Positions 7,473 through 16,703 of a stretch of 64,000 nt of DNA are shown in pieces. Position 1 is the first letter of the stretch. Every line of letters starts with the position of its first letter. Under the pieces are notes generated by a model. That model was not told the DNA's origin and did not search any database. It saw only the letters and a program-made list of their open reading frames with translations. Both the position numbers and the translations under genes were made by a program. The stretch comes from Streptomyces sp. NBC_00390 (GTDB lineage Bacteria > Actinomycetota > Actinomycetes > Streptomycetales > Streptomycetaceae): positions 248,001-312,000 of the forward strand of contig NZ_CP107945.1 in assembly GCF_036057275.1 (NCBI RefSeq). Reading direction: 5' to 3'.

Positions 7473-9146
7473 TCACAGGGGGCCGGATTCGCCGGTCCAC
7501 CACGCCGCGGTGGCTCCGGGGAGCACTCCGTCGGGGCAGGGGCCGCTGGCGAGCAGCGGGGTGCCGGGGACCGGCGCCGGCACGGGCTCGGTCCCGAAGT
7601 TGACGGCGCAGATCAGGCCGTCGCCGCGGGCGATGGCCAGCACCTGCGGCGGTGCGTCCAGCCAGTGCAGGGTGCCTTCGCCGAGCTGGGGGAGGCTGCG
7701 CCGCAGCTGGAGGCCTTCGCGGTACAGGTGCCAGAAGGAACGGGTGTCGGCGAGGGCGCGGTCCGTCGCGTGGTCGGCGAACCATTCGGGCTGCGGCAGC
7801 CAGGGCCTGGCCCCTTCGGCCCCCTGGCTGAAGCCGAACGGGGAGGCGTGGCCGGACCACGGCAGCGGGACCCGGCAGCCGTCGCGGATGCGGGCGCGGC
7901 TGCCGGTGCGCCGGAAGATGGGGTCGGTGAGCACCTCGTCCGGCAGGTCGAGGACTTCCGGCAGGCCGAGTTCCTCGCCCTGGTAGACGTAGGCGGCGCC
8001 GGGCAGGGCGAGCATGAGCAGGGCTGCGGCGCGGGCGCGGGCGGCGCCGAGTCCGCTGCCTTCGACGCCGACTTCTCCGGCATAGCGGGTGACGGTGCGG
8101 ACCTGGTCGTGGTTGTTGAGCACCCAGGTGACGGTGGAGCCGGTGCCGGCGATGTCACGTATCGCCTCGCTGATGGTGGCGCGGAACGCGGCGGCGTCCC
8201 AGGGCGCACTGAGCAGGTCGAAGAAGAAGGCCTGGTGCAGCTCGTCGGGCCGTACGTACTCGGCGTGTTCGCGAGCGGTCGGTACGGAGACCTCACCGAC
8301 CAGCAGGCGGTCGCGGCCGTCACGGTCGGCGTACTCGTCGCACACCGAGCGCCAGCGGCGCCATACGTCGTGCACCTCGGGCTGGTTCCAGGCGAGCGGG
8401 TTCACCGAGTCGCGGGTGCGCTCGTCGGCGCTCGGGTCGTCGGAGTCCGGCAGCTCAGGGTGCTTGAAGAGCCCTGCGGCGACATCGATGCGGAAGCCGT
8501 CGACGCCGCGGTCCAGCCAGAAGCGCAGAACGTGCTCGAAGAAGTCGCCGGTTGCGGGGTCGCGCCAGTTCAGGTCGGGCTGCTCGGGGGTGAACAGGTG
8601 CAGATACCACTGGCCGGGGGTGCCGTCCGGCTCCGTGGTCCGGCTCCAGGCGGGACCGCCGAACATGGCGCGCCAGTTGTTGGGGGGTTCGTCGCCGCCG
8701 GGGCCGCGGCCGTCGGCGAAGTGGAACCGGGCGCGGGCCGGGCTGCCGGGCTCGGCGAGCAGGGCGTCCTGGAACCAGGGGTGCTCGCTGGAGCAGTGGT
8801 TGGGGACGATGTCGAGCAGCAGCTTGAGGCCCAGGCGCCGGGTGTCGGCAACCAGGCGGTCGAACTCGGCGAGGTCGCCGTACACCGGGTCGACGTCGCA
8901 GTAGTCGGCGACGTCGTAGCCGTGGTCGTGCTGCGGGGACGGATAGAACGGGCTGAGCCAGATGCCGTCGACGCCGAGCTTCTTGAGGTACGGCAGTCCG
9001 GCGCGTACACCGGCGAGATCGCCGATGCCGTCGCCGGTGCTGTCGAGGAAGCTGCGGACATAGACCTGGTAGATGACCGCGTCGCGCCACCAGGCAGTGG
9101 GCGTGCGGACGAGGGGGCCGGTTCCGGCCGGGGGTGCTGTGAGCAT
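7473..9146 (-). CDS. GH13 alpha-glucosidase (alpha-amylase family)
   Basis: The 557-residue cytoplasmic enzyme has no signal peptide. It shows the GH13 barrel: AVIYQVYVRSF near the start, nucleophile Asp221 in DGFRIDVA, acid/base Glu285 in LLVGEV and the third Asp347 in LNNHDQVR. DIVPNH (112-117) is conserved region I. The composition resembles oligo-1,6-glucosidase/alpha-glucosidase (AglA-like) enzymes that cut imported maltose or isomaltose to glucose. Gene order (enzyme, binding protein, permeases) implies one uptake-and-hydrolysis operon. An operator candidate CATGTTAAGTA lies about 80 nt upstream. Confidence 0.9.
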   Translation of the reverse strand: MLTAPPAGTGPLVRTPTAWWRDAVIYQVYVRSFLDSTGDGIGDLAGVRAGLPYLKKLGVDGIWLSPFYPSPQHDHGYDVADYCDVDPVYGDLAEFDRLVADTRRLGLKLLLDIVPNHCSSEHPWFQDALLAEPGSPARARFHFADGRGPGGDEPPNNWRAMFGGPAWSRTTEPDGTPGQWYLHLFTPEQPDLNWRDPATGDFFEHVLRFWLDRGVDGFRIDVAAGLFKHPELPDSDDPSADERTRDSVNPLAWNQPEVHDVWRRWRSVCDEYADRDGRDRLLVGEVSVPTAREHAEYVRPDELHQAFFFDLLSAPWDAAAFRATISEAIRDIAGTGSTVTWVLNNHDQVRTVTRYAGEVGVEGSGLGAARARAAALLMLALPGAAYVYQGEELGLPEVLDLPDEVLTDPIFRRTGSRARIRDGCRVPLPWSGHASPFGFSQGAEGARPWLPQPEWFADHATDRALADTRSFWHLYREGLQLRRSLPQLGEGTLHWLDAPPQVLAIARGDGLICAVNFGTEPVPAPVPGTPLLASGPCPDGVLPGATAAWWTGESGPL

Positions 9147-9216
9147 CTCGCGTGTGACCTGTTCCTGCTGGATGCGAGAGCGACCCGGAGCAGGGACGTT
9201 GCTCGGGCTCGCCGTT

Positions 9217-9234
9217 ATGCATGCATGTTAAGTA
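9217..9234. promoter_or_regulatory. operator candidate upstream of the GH13 operon
   Basis: The region holds the palindrome ATGCATGCAT (9217-9226) running into CATGTTAAGTA (9224-9234). It is AT-rich compared with its surroundings and sits about 70-90 nt before the GH13 start. The same 11-mer recurs inverted at 9318-9328. LacI-family repressors usually control such sugar operons in Streptomyces, but no regulator gene is adjacent. Confidence 0.4.
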
Positions 9235-9310
9235 GCTGTGTCGGGAGAGTGTCAACGAACTGACCTAAAGCTGTCCGATAATGCCCCGGTATTTGGGGGT
9301 GCAACACAGC

Positions 9311-9341
9311 AGCCGCATACTTAACATGTAAGTACGCGGCT
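9311..9341. promoter_or_regulatory. 31-nt inverted repeat containing the same CATGTTAAGTA motif (operator or terminator)
   Basis: AGCCGC (9311-9316) pairs with GCGGCT (9336-9341). TACTTA (9318-9323) pairs with TAAGTA (9329-9334), leaving one mismatch and a 5-nt centre. It lies 33 nt past the stop of the second binding-protein gene, so it can act as a terminator. It also carries CATGTTAAGTA on the minus strand, shared with the site at 9224-9234, so it may be a second operator for the downstream operon. Confidence 0.45.
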
Positions 9342-9373
9342 GATGGGTTCAGCAGAAGGAGGCGGTGATGGGC

Positions 9374-10645
9374 TCAGCCTCTGCGGGCAATCGACTCCAG
9401 CTCACGGGAGAGCCGGACGACCGCCTGCTCCGGCGACTGGCGCAGCGCCATCACGTCCTGCACCACGGCCTGCACGGCCAGGGTCACCTGGTCATAACGG
9501 GGGCTCTTGGGGCGCGGCGCGGCCGTCTCCACACTGCGGCGCAGTGTCGGAAGATACGGGTGGTCGCGGATCAGCGCCGGATCGCCGTACAGATCGGCCC
9601 GCACGGGAGGCAGCGCACCCTCGGTGAGGACCTGGCGCTGCACATGCTCACTGGTGAGGTAGGCGATCAGGTCGGCGGCCGACTGCGGATGCCGGGAGTG
9701 CGCGCTGACCGCGAGATTGGAACCGCCCAGCACACTGGCGCCCGGCCCGTCGGGTCCGGGCAGCGGCACCGCCCCCACCTTGCCCGACACCTTGGAGTCC
9801 TGGGCGTTGGCGAGCGCGTACACATACGGCCAGTTCCGCAGGAACAGCACCTTCCCGTCCTGGAACGCCTGCCGCGACTCCTCCTCCTTGTAGGCGAGGG
9901 CCTCCTTGGAGATCCACCCCTCGCGCACCCCGTCGGCCAGGAACCCGAGTCCGGCGCGGGCGGGCGCGGAGTTCACCGTGACACGGGTGCCGTCGTCGCG
10001 CAGGAAGGATCCGCCGGCCGAATGGACCGCCTCGGTGGCGTTGACCGAGAGACCTTCGTACGGCAGGAACTGACCGGCGTAACCGTCGAGTCCGTACTTC
10101 GGAGCGATCTCGCGGGCCTGCCGGGCGAGTTCGGCCCAGGTCCGCGGCGGAGCAAGGCCCTCACGCCGCAGGATGTCCGCGCGATAGTAGAGGAGTCCGG
10201 CATTGGTGACATAAGGGACGGCATGGAGCCGGCCGCCGAACGTGGCGGTGTCCACCACGGGCGGCAGGAAGTCGTCCAGCGGGAAGCGGTCCCGCTCCAG
10301 CGGCGCGATCCAGCCCGCCGCGGCGAACTCGGAGGTCCAGGCGACATCGATGTTCAGCACGTCGAACCGGTCGCTGCCCGAACGCAGTTCGCTGATCATC
10401 TGCGCCCTGGTCTCGTCGGCGGAGTCCGGCAGTTCGACGAGCGTGACCGGCTCGTCGGGGTGGTCCGCGTTCCAGTCCTCGAGCAACGGGGCGAGATAGT
10501 CGGTCAGATCACCGGCGGTCACCAGCGTCATGGGGCCGCGGCCCTCGCCGTTCACGGTGCCGGGCTGAGCGGAGAATCCCGTCCAGCCGACCAGCAGCAC
10601 CGCGATCACCAGGAGAGCTCTACCCGCGGCACGCGTCCACCGCAT
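9374..10645 (-). CDS. extracellular solute-binding protein, trehalose/maltose-type
   Basis: The 423-residue protein has an N-terminal hydrophobic segment (about 7-24) but no lipobox cysteine, so it is either secreted or held by an uncleaved anchor. The mature part is a sugar-binding fold: VTLVELPDSADETRAQMI, VLNIDVAWTSEFAAAGWI, YGLDGYAGQF and LGGSNLAVSAHSRHPQSA. It resembles ThuE/MalE-like proteins. ATG 10645 follows GGGAGGAA. No permease genes belong to it directly; it may feed the permeases downstream of the GH13 gene or act as a sensor. It is divergent from the padR gene. Confidence 0.75.
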   Translation of the reverse strand: MRWTRAAGRALLVIAVLLVGWTGFSAQPGTVNGEGRGPMTLVTAGDLTDYLAPLLEDWNADHPDEPVTLVELPDSADETRAQMISELRSGSDRFDVLNIDVAWTSEFAAAGWIAPLERDRFPLDDFLPPVVDTATFGGRLHAVPYVTNAGLLYYRADILRREGLAPPRTWAELARQAREIAPKYGLDGYAGQFLPYEGLSVNATEAVHSAGGSFLRDDGTRVTVNSAPARAGLGFLADGVREGWISKEALAYKEEESRQAFQDGKVLFLRNWPYVYALANAQDSKVSGKVGAVPLPGPDGPGASVLGGSNLAVSAHSRHPQSAADLIAYLTSEHVQRQVLTEGALPPVRADLYGDPALIRDHPYLPTLRRSVETAAPRPKSPRYDQVTLAVQAVVQDVMALRQSPEQAVVRLSRELESIARRG

Positions 10646-10809
10646 AGGTTCCTCCCAGTACACGTCCCGGCTGCGCCGCCGGTAGCTGTGGCCTATATAT
10701 ACCCGTTAGGCATGAGCGATACTAGACATGCAGGCGGACCGGACAAGGGCGTGGGTCACACCCTGCCACGTGAGCCTACGAGCAACTACCGAGCGGGAGG
10801 AGGGGGCGC

Positions 10810-11316
10810 GTGCGGCTGCCGCTTCTGGCGCTCCTCACCCGCGGCCCGGCGCACGGCTACGAGCTCAAGCAGGACCTTGAGAAGCTGCTGGGCGCCGCGT
10901 ACCCTCAGCCGAACGTCGGCCAGATCTATGTCACCCTCGGGCGGCTGGAGAAGGCCGGTCTCATCGAGGGCGAGGACGTCGAGCAGTCGGGCAGGCCCAA
11001 CAAGCGCACCTATCTGCTCACCGACGCCGGCCGGGAGGCTGTGCTCGCCTGGTTCGAGGAGACCGCCGACGAGCCCCGGGTGCGGGACGAGTTCTTCATG
11101 AAGCTCGCGCTCGCGTCCCGGTCCGGACTCGCGGACGCGGTCACTCTGATCAACAAACAGCGGCGGCAGTATCTGAACACCATGCGTGAACTGTCCAGGC
11201 TGGCCGCCACGGAGGACCGGGACAACCGCATGTCCCACCTGCTGATCGAGGGCGCGATGCTGCATCTGCAGGCCGATCTCGACTGGCTGGAACGCTGCCA
11301 GGAGGAGCTGGAATGA
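10810..11316 (+). CDS. PadR-family transcriptional regulator
   Basis: The 168-residue protein starts at GTG 10810, eight nt or so after a GGGAGGAGGGGG ribosome site. The winged helix (about 1-75) shows LLALLTRGPAHGYELKQDL, then GQIYVTLGRLEKAGLI, both typical of PadR. The C-terminal half is helical (Vir_act_alpha_C type) for dimer formation. It overlaps the ABC ATPase gene by 4 nt, so it probably represses its own operon and responds to a compound that the transporter exports. The upstream 164-nt region has an AT block near 10692-10702 (CTATATATAC) that stands out and could contain its -10 and operator. Confidence 0.88.
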   Translation: MRLPLLALLTRGPAHGYELKQDLEKLLGAAYPQPNVGQIYVTLGRLEKAGLIEGEDVEQSGRPNKRTYLLTDAGREAVLAWFEETADEPRVRDEFFMKLALASRSGLADAVTLINKQRRQYLNTMRELSRLAATEDRDNRMSHLLIEGAMLHLQADLDWLERCQEELE

Positions 11317-12122
11317 GCGACGACACGGCTCCGTCCCACCTGCCCGCCCACGGGAGCGACGCCGACGGCCCCGGAGTGCGGCCGATCGTGCGTGCGCAGG
11401 CGCTGTGCAAGACGCACCACGGCGAGGGCGGGCCCGTGCACGCGGTGCGCTCGGTGGACCTGACCGTGCAGCCGGGCGAGTTCGTCGCAGTCACCGGACC
11501 GTCCGGAGCAGGGAAGTCCACACTCCTGCATCTGCTCGGCGGACTCCAGCGGCCCGACAGCGGGCAGCTGTGGCTCGACGGGGAGCGGGTGGACGGCTAT
11601 CGCGAGGCGCGCTGGGCAGGGCTGCGCCGGCGCAACATCGGCATCGTCTTCCAGTTCTTCAATCTGGTCTCCAATCTCACCGTGGCCGACAACGTCGAAC
11701 TGCCCGCGCTGCTGGCGGGGGCCTCCCCCCGGGCGGCGCGCGACAGCCGCGCCGAACTCCTGGCCGAGCTCGGGCTCGAAGGCAGGGAGCGCGCGATGCC
11801 CGGCGAACTGTCCGGCGGCGAGCAGCAGCGCGTCGCGCTGGCCCGGGCACTGGTGAACCACCCCTCCCTCCTGCTCGCCGACGAACCGGCCGGCAGCCTG
11901 GACAGCAAGGGCACCCGGGAGGTGCTGCGGCTGCTCTCCCGCTTCCACCAGCGGGGCCAGACGATCGTGCTGGTCACCCATGACGCCCGGATGGCCAGCG
12001 CGGCCGACCGGGTCATCAGCTTCTTCGACGGGCGAATAGCCGACGACGCGGCCCTCGGCGAGAGCCGGGGCGGACGCGGCGGCCCCGGCGGAGTCCTCGG
12101 CGTACTCGAACTCAAGGACTGA
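11313..12122 (+). CDS. ABC transporter ATP-binding protein, MacB/LolD type
   Basis: The 269-residue ATPase has Walker A GPSGAGKST (62-70), a Q-loop near 113, signature LSGGEQQR (166-173) and Walker B LLLADE (186-191). VHAVRSVDLTVQPGEF and the short length are typical of the MacB/LolD group that powers FtsX-type permeases. Its ATG overlaps the padR stop; the permease follows after 10 nt. It most likely energises export or mechanotransmission by the downstream membrane protein. Confidence 0.9.
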   Translation: MSDDTAPSHLPAHGSDADGPGVRPIVRAQALCKTHHGEGGPVHAVRSVDLTVQPGEFVAVTGPSGAGKSTLLHLLGGLQRPDSGQLWLDGERVDGYREARWAGLRRRNIGIVFQFFNLVSNLTVADNVELPALLAGASPRAARDSRAELLAELGLEGRERAMPGELSGGEQQRVALARALVNHPSLLLADEPAGSLDSKGTREVLRLLSRFHQRGQTIVLVTHDARMASAADRVISFFDGRIADDAALGESRGGRGGPGGVLGVLELKD

Positions 12123-12132
12123 AGGACCGACC

Positions 12133-14469
12133 GTGCGGGCCACACTGCGCTGGGCACACGCCGATCTGCGGGCGCACCGCGGCGAGGCGCTGTTCGTCGT
12201 GCTGGCGAGCGCCGGGATCATCGCTTCACTGCTGCTGGCCGGAGCACTGCTGAACTACGCGGCCAACCCCTGGCAGCGGATCTTCACCCAGTCCCACGGC
12301 GCCCACGTGTGGATCCACACCCGGTCCGACGCCGACACCGCCGCACTGGCCGAGCTGTCCGGGGTGGAAGGCGTGGCGGGGCCTTACCGCACCGGGCAGG
12401 CGACGCTCGAGTCCCGTGGGGCCCGCGCACGGGTCGAACTACGGGCCACGGACGCGCGCCCCGAAGAGATCGCGCGCCCGCTGCTCACCGCCGGCCGCTG
12501 GCTCGATCCGGCGACCGACGGCGCCGCGGACCGGGCCGCGCTCGGCGGGGTCGTTCTCGAAGCCTCCGTGGCACGCGTGCTGTGGGCGGAACCGGGCGAC
12601 GAACTCACCGTCGCCGACGCGGCCGGGACCGCCCGGACGCTGCGTGTCGCCGGAATCGCCGAGAGCGCCGAGCTGCGCTACCGCCCGGGCGGACAGCCGG
12701 GGACCGGCTGGGTACTGCCCGGCACGCTCGACCGGTCCGTTCCTGCAACCAGCGGCGTGACGGCCGGACTGCGGCTCACGGACCCCGCCGACACGGACTT
12801 CACCGTCCAGCGCGCCGTCACGGTGCTCGGCGCCGACCATGTGACCCAGGTCGCCAAGTGGCAGCAGGCGCGCGCCGAGGCAGGCGGCGACGACCGGCTG
12901 CTCGGGCAGCTCTTCGCCGTGTTCGGGCTCGGCGCGCTGCTGTGCGCCGCGCTCGCCGCGTCGGGTGCGATCGCCGCCCGGGTGCGCGGCCAGTTGCGTG
13001 ACATCTCGATCCTCAAGGCGATCGGCTTCACGCCCGGCCAGGTGATACGGGGCTTCCTGATCCAGCACCTCGCGTTCGCACTGCTCGGGATCACGCTCGG
13101 TACGGCGGCGATCGCGCTGCTCGGGGGCCGGCTGCCGGGGCGGATCGGCGAGGCGGCCGGGGTGTGGCAGGACATGCCCGGGTACACGGCGGTGCTCCTC
13201 GGGATACCGGGCGCCGCGGTCCTGCTGATCGCGGCCGCGACCGGGCTCGCCGCCTGGCGGGCCGGGCGGGTGCCGCCGGTACCCGTGGCGCGCATGGCGC
13301 TGCCCTCGGCCGCGCCCATGACCGGGCTGGGCCGACGGGCGCTCGGGCTGCGTGTGCCGCCGGCCCTGGTACTCGGCTGGCGAGCCGCGTTCCCACGCCG
13401 GGCCCTGGCACTGGTCCCCGTGGCACGCCTGGCACTTCCACTGCTGATGATCACCGTGGCGCTGGTCGCCTGGACGACCGTGGACCGGTTCGGCAGCCGT
13501 CCCGCCGAGATGGGACGCCCGGCGGCGCTGACGGTGCGGGCCGAGCGGCCGGGCAGCATCCCGGACCGGGAACTGGACCGCGCCCTGACCGCACAGCGGG
13601 ACGTGGTGGCCGCGCACCCCGGCGCCGAGGTCGCGGCGCTCGCCCCCGGGCAGACCGGCACGATCGCGCTCCGCGGTCTCGGCACGGCGTCGGCCCCGTA
13701 TCCGTACACGGTGGCCGAAGGCCGCGGGCCGGACGGGCCGGACGAGGCGGTCGCGGGGCAGGGGCTGCTCGACCTGCTCGATGTCGGTGTCGGGGACTGG
13801 GTGCGGCTGACGGTCGAGGGCCGGCCGCAGATCCTTCACATCGTCGGACGCAGCATCGAGCCGGAAGACGGTGGCCGGGTGATCTCCACCACCCTGGACA
13901 CGCTGCGGGAGGACGATGCCACGCTGCGGCCGGACTTCCATCTGGTGGCGCTGCGCGACGGCGCGGACCCGCGGGAGGTCAGCAGTGCGCTCGCCACATC
14001 CTTCGGCGGCACGCTGGAGATCCGCGAGGTCGCCAATCCGGCGGACCGGCTCGGTCCGGCCCGCGGGGTCATCGCGGCGCTGATCGCGGTGCTGGCCCTG
14101 ATCGGGCTGATCGAGCTGCTGACGCTGATCAGTACGGGGGTGCGTGACCGCGGCCGGGATCTGCTGGCTCTCAAGGCGATCGGCCTGACACCTCGCCAGA
14201 TCAGTTCGGTGATCGTGACGGCAGCCGGTCTCACGGCACTCGCGGCGGCGGTGGTCGGCACGGTGCTCGGCGTGGTCTCGGGGCGGTGGCTGGTCGACAC
14301 GCAGGGCCGTATCAGCGGCATCGGTGCCGGCATCGCGCAGCCGCTGCCCGGCTACCTGCTGGCGCTGGTGGGGGTCGGGGCCGTACTCGGCGCGGTCGCC
14401 GCGGCTGCGCTGCCCGCGGTCCGCACGGCTCGCCGCCGGCTCGCGGACTCGCTCGGCGAAACGCTCTGA
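12133..14469 (+). CDS. FtsX-family ABC transporter permease
   Basis: The 778-residue membrane protein starts at GTG 12133 after GAAGGACC. It has an N-terminal helix (about 19-37), a large extracytoplasmic domain (about 40-250), then a three-helix block (about 255-375) with RGQLRDISILKAIGFTPGQV. A second FtsX unit follows, ending with a helix block near 640-770 that contains RGRDLLALKAIGLTPRQIS. Two FtsX repeats in one chain are typical of Gram-positive export or antimicrobial-peptide transporters. With the coupled ATPase and PadR gene it forms a self-contained regulated transporter; the substrate is not visible. Confidence 0.88.
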   Translation: MRATLRWAHADLRAHRGEALFVVLASAGIIASLLLAGALLNYAANPWQRIFTQSHGAHVWIHTRSDADTAALAELSGVEGVAGPYRTGQATLESRGARARVELRATDARPEEIARPLLTAGRWLDPATDGAADRAALGGVVLEASVARVLWAEPGDELTVADAAGTARTLRVAGIAESAELRYRPGGQPGTGWVLPGTLDRSVPATSGVTAGLRLTDPADTDFTVQRAVTVLGADHVTQVAKWQQARAEAGGDDRLLGQLFAVFGLGALLCAALAASGAIAARVRGQLRDISILKAIGFTPGQVIRGFLIQHLAFALLGITLGTAAIALLGGRLPGRIGEAAGVWQDMPGYTAVLLGIPGAAVLLIAAATGLAAWRAGRVPPVPVARMALPSAAPMTGLGRRALGLRVPPALVLGWRAAFPRRALALVPVARLALPLLMITVALVAWTTVDRFGSRPAEMGRPAALTVRAERPGSIPDRELDRALTAQRDVVAAHPGAEVAALAPGQTGTIALRGLGTASAPYPYTVAEGRGPDGPDEAVAGQGLLDLLDVGVGDWVRLTVEGRPQILHIVGRSIEPEDGGRVISTTLDTLREDDATLRPDFHLVALRDGADPREVSSALATSFGGTLEIREVANPADRLGPARGVIAALIAVLALIGLIELLTLISTGVRDRGRDLLALKAIGLTPRQISSVIVTAAGLTALAAAVVGTVLGVVSGRWLVDTQGRISGIGAGIAQPLPGYLLALVGVGAVLGAVAAAALPAVRTARRRLADSLGETL

Positions 14470-15105
14470 GTCAGGAGCCGAGCTCGATGTCCGGCTGCTG
14501 GGCGCGGTGTTCGGGGGTGCGGCGGTGCGGTGGTGGGTGCACAGGGCGGCGTCACCGGAGGGCCGGCCGGTGCCGCACGCTGTGCTGACGGCCCACTGCC
14601 GGGCAGTGCATGTGACCTGGGTGCTGCCGCAGGCGGTGCACCGTGGACCCGCGCGCCCTCGCACCCTCCGTGGTCCACTTCGGCGACGTGCGGATTCCGC
14701 AGGTCAAGTACGCGCTGCGGGAAGCGGTCCACCCGGTCCACTGAAGTCCCTGGCCGGGCCGGGCCGTTCCGCGACCGGTGCCGGCCGTCGACGTAACCTT
14801 CTGCTCCTGCTCTCCCGGTTGCCGGACCGTAATGCGCCGAGCGCTGTGAACCCTTGGGCGCCCCGGCGCGGTATGGCATTCTGCGGCGGTCAGGAGCATC
14901 CGGCGCGCCGACCGTATGCAGTGCTCTGGCGCGCCGGGGCCGGCCGACTCGCTGGAGACACCGCCATGCCCCATGCCTCGGCTCCGCGTCGCCGAAGACC
15001 TCGGAACGGATGCAGGTGTGATGCGGTCCGAGGGGCCTCGTCCACGGCCTCGGCGTATGTCGAAATCCCCTGCGGGAGAACGCGTCGACGGCAGATGATC
15101 TTTCC
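14470..15105. other. 636-nt stretch without a convincing gene
   Basis: No open frame here has start, ribosome site and coding bias together. A short plus-strand frame 14643-14744 (about 33 codons from GTG, reading ...VVHFGDVRIPQVKYAL...) looks protein-like but has no ribosome site and no family I recognise. A perfect 10-bp inverted repeat CCGGCGCGCC (14900-14909) and GGCGCGCCGG (14928-14937) lies near the right end. Otherwise I see nothing. Confidence 0.5.
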
Positions 15106-15537
15106 ATGACCACCTCCGACCCTTCGGCGTCGTCCTTGATCCGCCGTGTCGATCCCCAGACTCTGCACCCGGCACCCGGCTGTCACCACATCACCGTTGT
15201 CCGATCCGGCCGCACCGCGTATGTCGCCGGGCAGTGCCCCTGGGATCCGTCCGGCACGCTCGTCGGCGAGGGTGACCTCGGCCGGCAGATCGACCGGGTC
15301 GCGGCCAGCGCCATGACCGCGTTGGCCGCGGTCGACGCCGCGCCGGATCAGACGGTCCGCTCCGTGGCCCATGTCGTCAGCGACGACACGGAGGTGCTCG
15401 CGGCGGCCTGGAGGCGGCTGACGGCATCGCCGCTCGGGCCGGCGTTCACGACGGCGAGCACGCTGCTCGGCGTGGCGCAGCTCGGTCCTCACCGTCAGCT
15501 CGTCGAGCTGGACCTGACCGCGGCGCTCCCCGCATGA
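15106..15537 (+). CDS. RidA/YjgF/YER057c-UK114 family protein
   Basis: The 143-residue protein has the chorismate-mutase-like Rid fold: TAYVAGQCPWDPSGTLVGEGDLGRQ near the middle of the first half and VELDLTAAL at the end. Classical RidA enzymes hydrolyse reactive imines with a conserved Arg near the position that here reads FTTASTLLGVAQL. That Arg is not evident, so this is probably one of the Rid subfamilies without the archetypal activity. It is coupled by a 4-nt ATGA overlap to a phosphotransferase gene, which points to a shared small-molecule pathway. Confidence 0.82.
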   Translation: MTTSDPSASSLIRRVDPQTLHPAPGCHHITVVRSGRTAYVAGQCPWDPSGTLVGEGDLGRQIDRVAASAMTALAAVDAAPDQTVRSVAHVVSDDTEVLAAAWRRLTASPLGPAFTTASTLLGVAQLGPHRQLVELDLTAALPA

Positions 15538-16493
15538 CGGCCGCGACCGAGGGCGGTCACGACTGGTCCGGCACCCGTGCGTGGGTGGAGAGGCAGTTGC
15601 ACGCGTCCGAGCGCATCGAGGCCGTCGACACTCTGCGCGGCGGATGGTCCTCGCACATGCGCCGTCTGCAGATCACAGGCGCGCGGACACCGCGCGCGCT
15701 GGTGCTGCGGTCCTTCGTCAAACCGTTCTACCTGCGGGTCGCCGACGCCCTCCTCACGCGCGAGGCGGACATCCTGCGGCTGCTCGCGCCGACCGGCATA
15801 CCGGCGGCCGCACTGCACGCCGTCGATGCGACGGGGAAGCACTGCGACCATCCCTCGCTGCTGATGTCGCTGCTGCCCGGCGGGGTGCGGCTGGACGACG
15901 AGGAGGCCGCGCAACGCACGGCGCTGCTGGCCCGGCAACTGGTCGCGATCCACCGGCTGGACGTACCGGAGCATGCCAGGCCCCGAACGTACGAGGCGTG
16001 GACCTCAGCGGAACGGGTGCGCGTGCCCGGGACCACCCGGCGTCCGGAACTGTGGGCGCAGGCCGTCGACATCATCCGCAACGACCCCCCGGCGTACCGG
16101 CCCTGCTTTCTGCACCGGGACTTCCATCCGGGCAATGTCCTGTTCACCGGACACGGCAGCGATCTGAAGATCACCGGCGTCGTCGACTGGGTGGAGACCT
16201 CCTGGGGCCCGGCCGATCTGGACGTGGCGCACTGCTCCACGGCGCTGGCCCTGCTCCACGGCGCCCGCGCCGGCATGGACTTCGCCGACCGGTACGTCGC
16301 GGCCGGCGGGACCTTGGCCACCGATCCCGCGGCGCATCTGTACTGGCGCGTGCTGGACGCGCTGGCCTTCGCTCCGGACGCGGAGAAGGTCGCGGTGCCG
16401 TGGCGTGAGCTGGGACGCACGGATCTGGCACCGTCGCTGCTCACGGCAAGGCTGGAGGAGTATGTGCACGGGCTGGTCGCCCGCTACGGCTGA
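15534..16493 (+). CDS. phosphotransferase, aminoglycoside phosphotransferase/choline kinase fold
   Basis: The 319-residue kinase has the APH fold. LHRDFHPGNVLF (about 198-209) holds the catalytic Asp and Asn, and GVVDWVETSWGPADLDVAH holds the metal-binding Asp of the DFG-like motif. The N-lobe (MRRLQITG..ALVLRSFVK) supplies the ATP lysine. Such proteins phosphorylate antibiotics, choline, sugars or amino acids; nothing here fixes the substrate. The start overlaps the Rid-like gene, so the two are almost surely translated together. Confidence 0.85.
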   Translation: MTAATEGGHDWSGTRAWVERQLHASERIEAVDTLRGGWSSHMRRLQITGARTPRALVLRSFVKPFYLRVADALLTREADILRLLAPTGIPAAALHAVDATGKHCDHPSLLMSLLPGGVRLDDEEAAQRTALLARQLVAIHRLDVPEHARPRTYEAWTSAERVRVPGTTRRPELWAQAVDIIRNDPPAYRPCFLHRDFHPGNVLFTGHGSDLKITGVVDWVETSWGPADLDVAHCSTALALLHGARAGMDFADRYVAAGGTLATDPAAHLYWRVLDALAFAPDAEKVAVPWRELGRTDLAPSLLTARLEEYVHGLVARYG

Positions 16494-16703
16494 GATCCGG
16501 ATCCTTGCGGTCGTCGCCGTAAGGCTCCGGCGCTCCCTCGGCAACGGACCCCGGCCCACGATGCACAGGCCGTCGGCGGAACCGGGCGTGACGCAATTGT
16601 GTCTGTCATGGGGACAGCATGTGAGCTACCGTGCGGCGGTCGTACATAAGCCACCGTGGGGTACGGCGTCATAGGGGACCGCTGGCGGCTCCCACTGGGG
16701 GAA

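Noticed and set aside
12439..14664. a 741-codon minus-strand frame with a Cys-rich start
   Set aside because: It lies opposite the FtsX permease and has no ribosome site. The cysteines at its start are probably chance.
14643..14744. a small plus-strand frame (VVHFGDVRIPQVKYAL...)
   Set aside because: No ribosome site or recognisable family; kept only as a comment in the gap entry.
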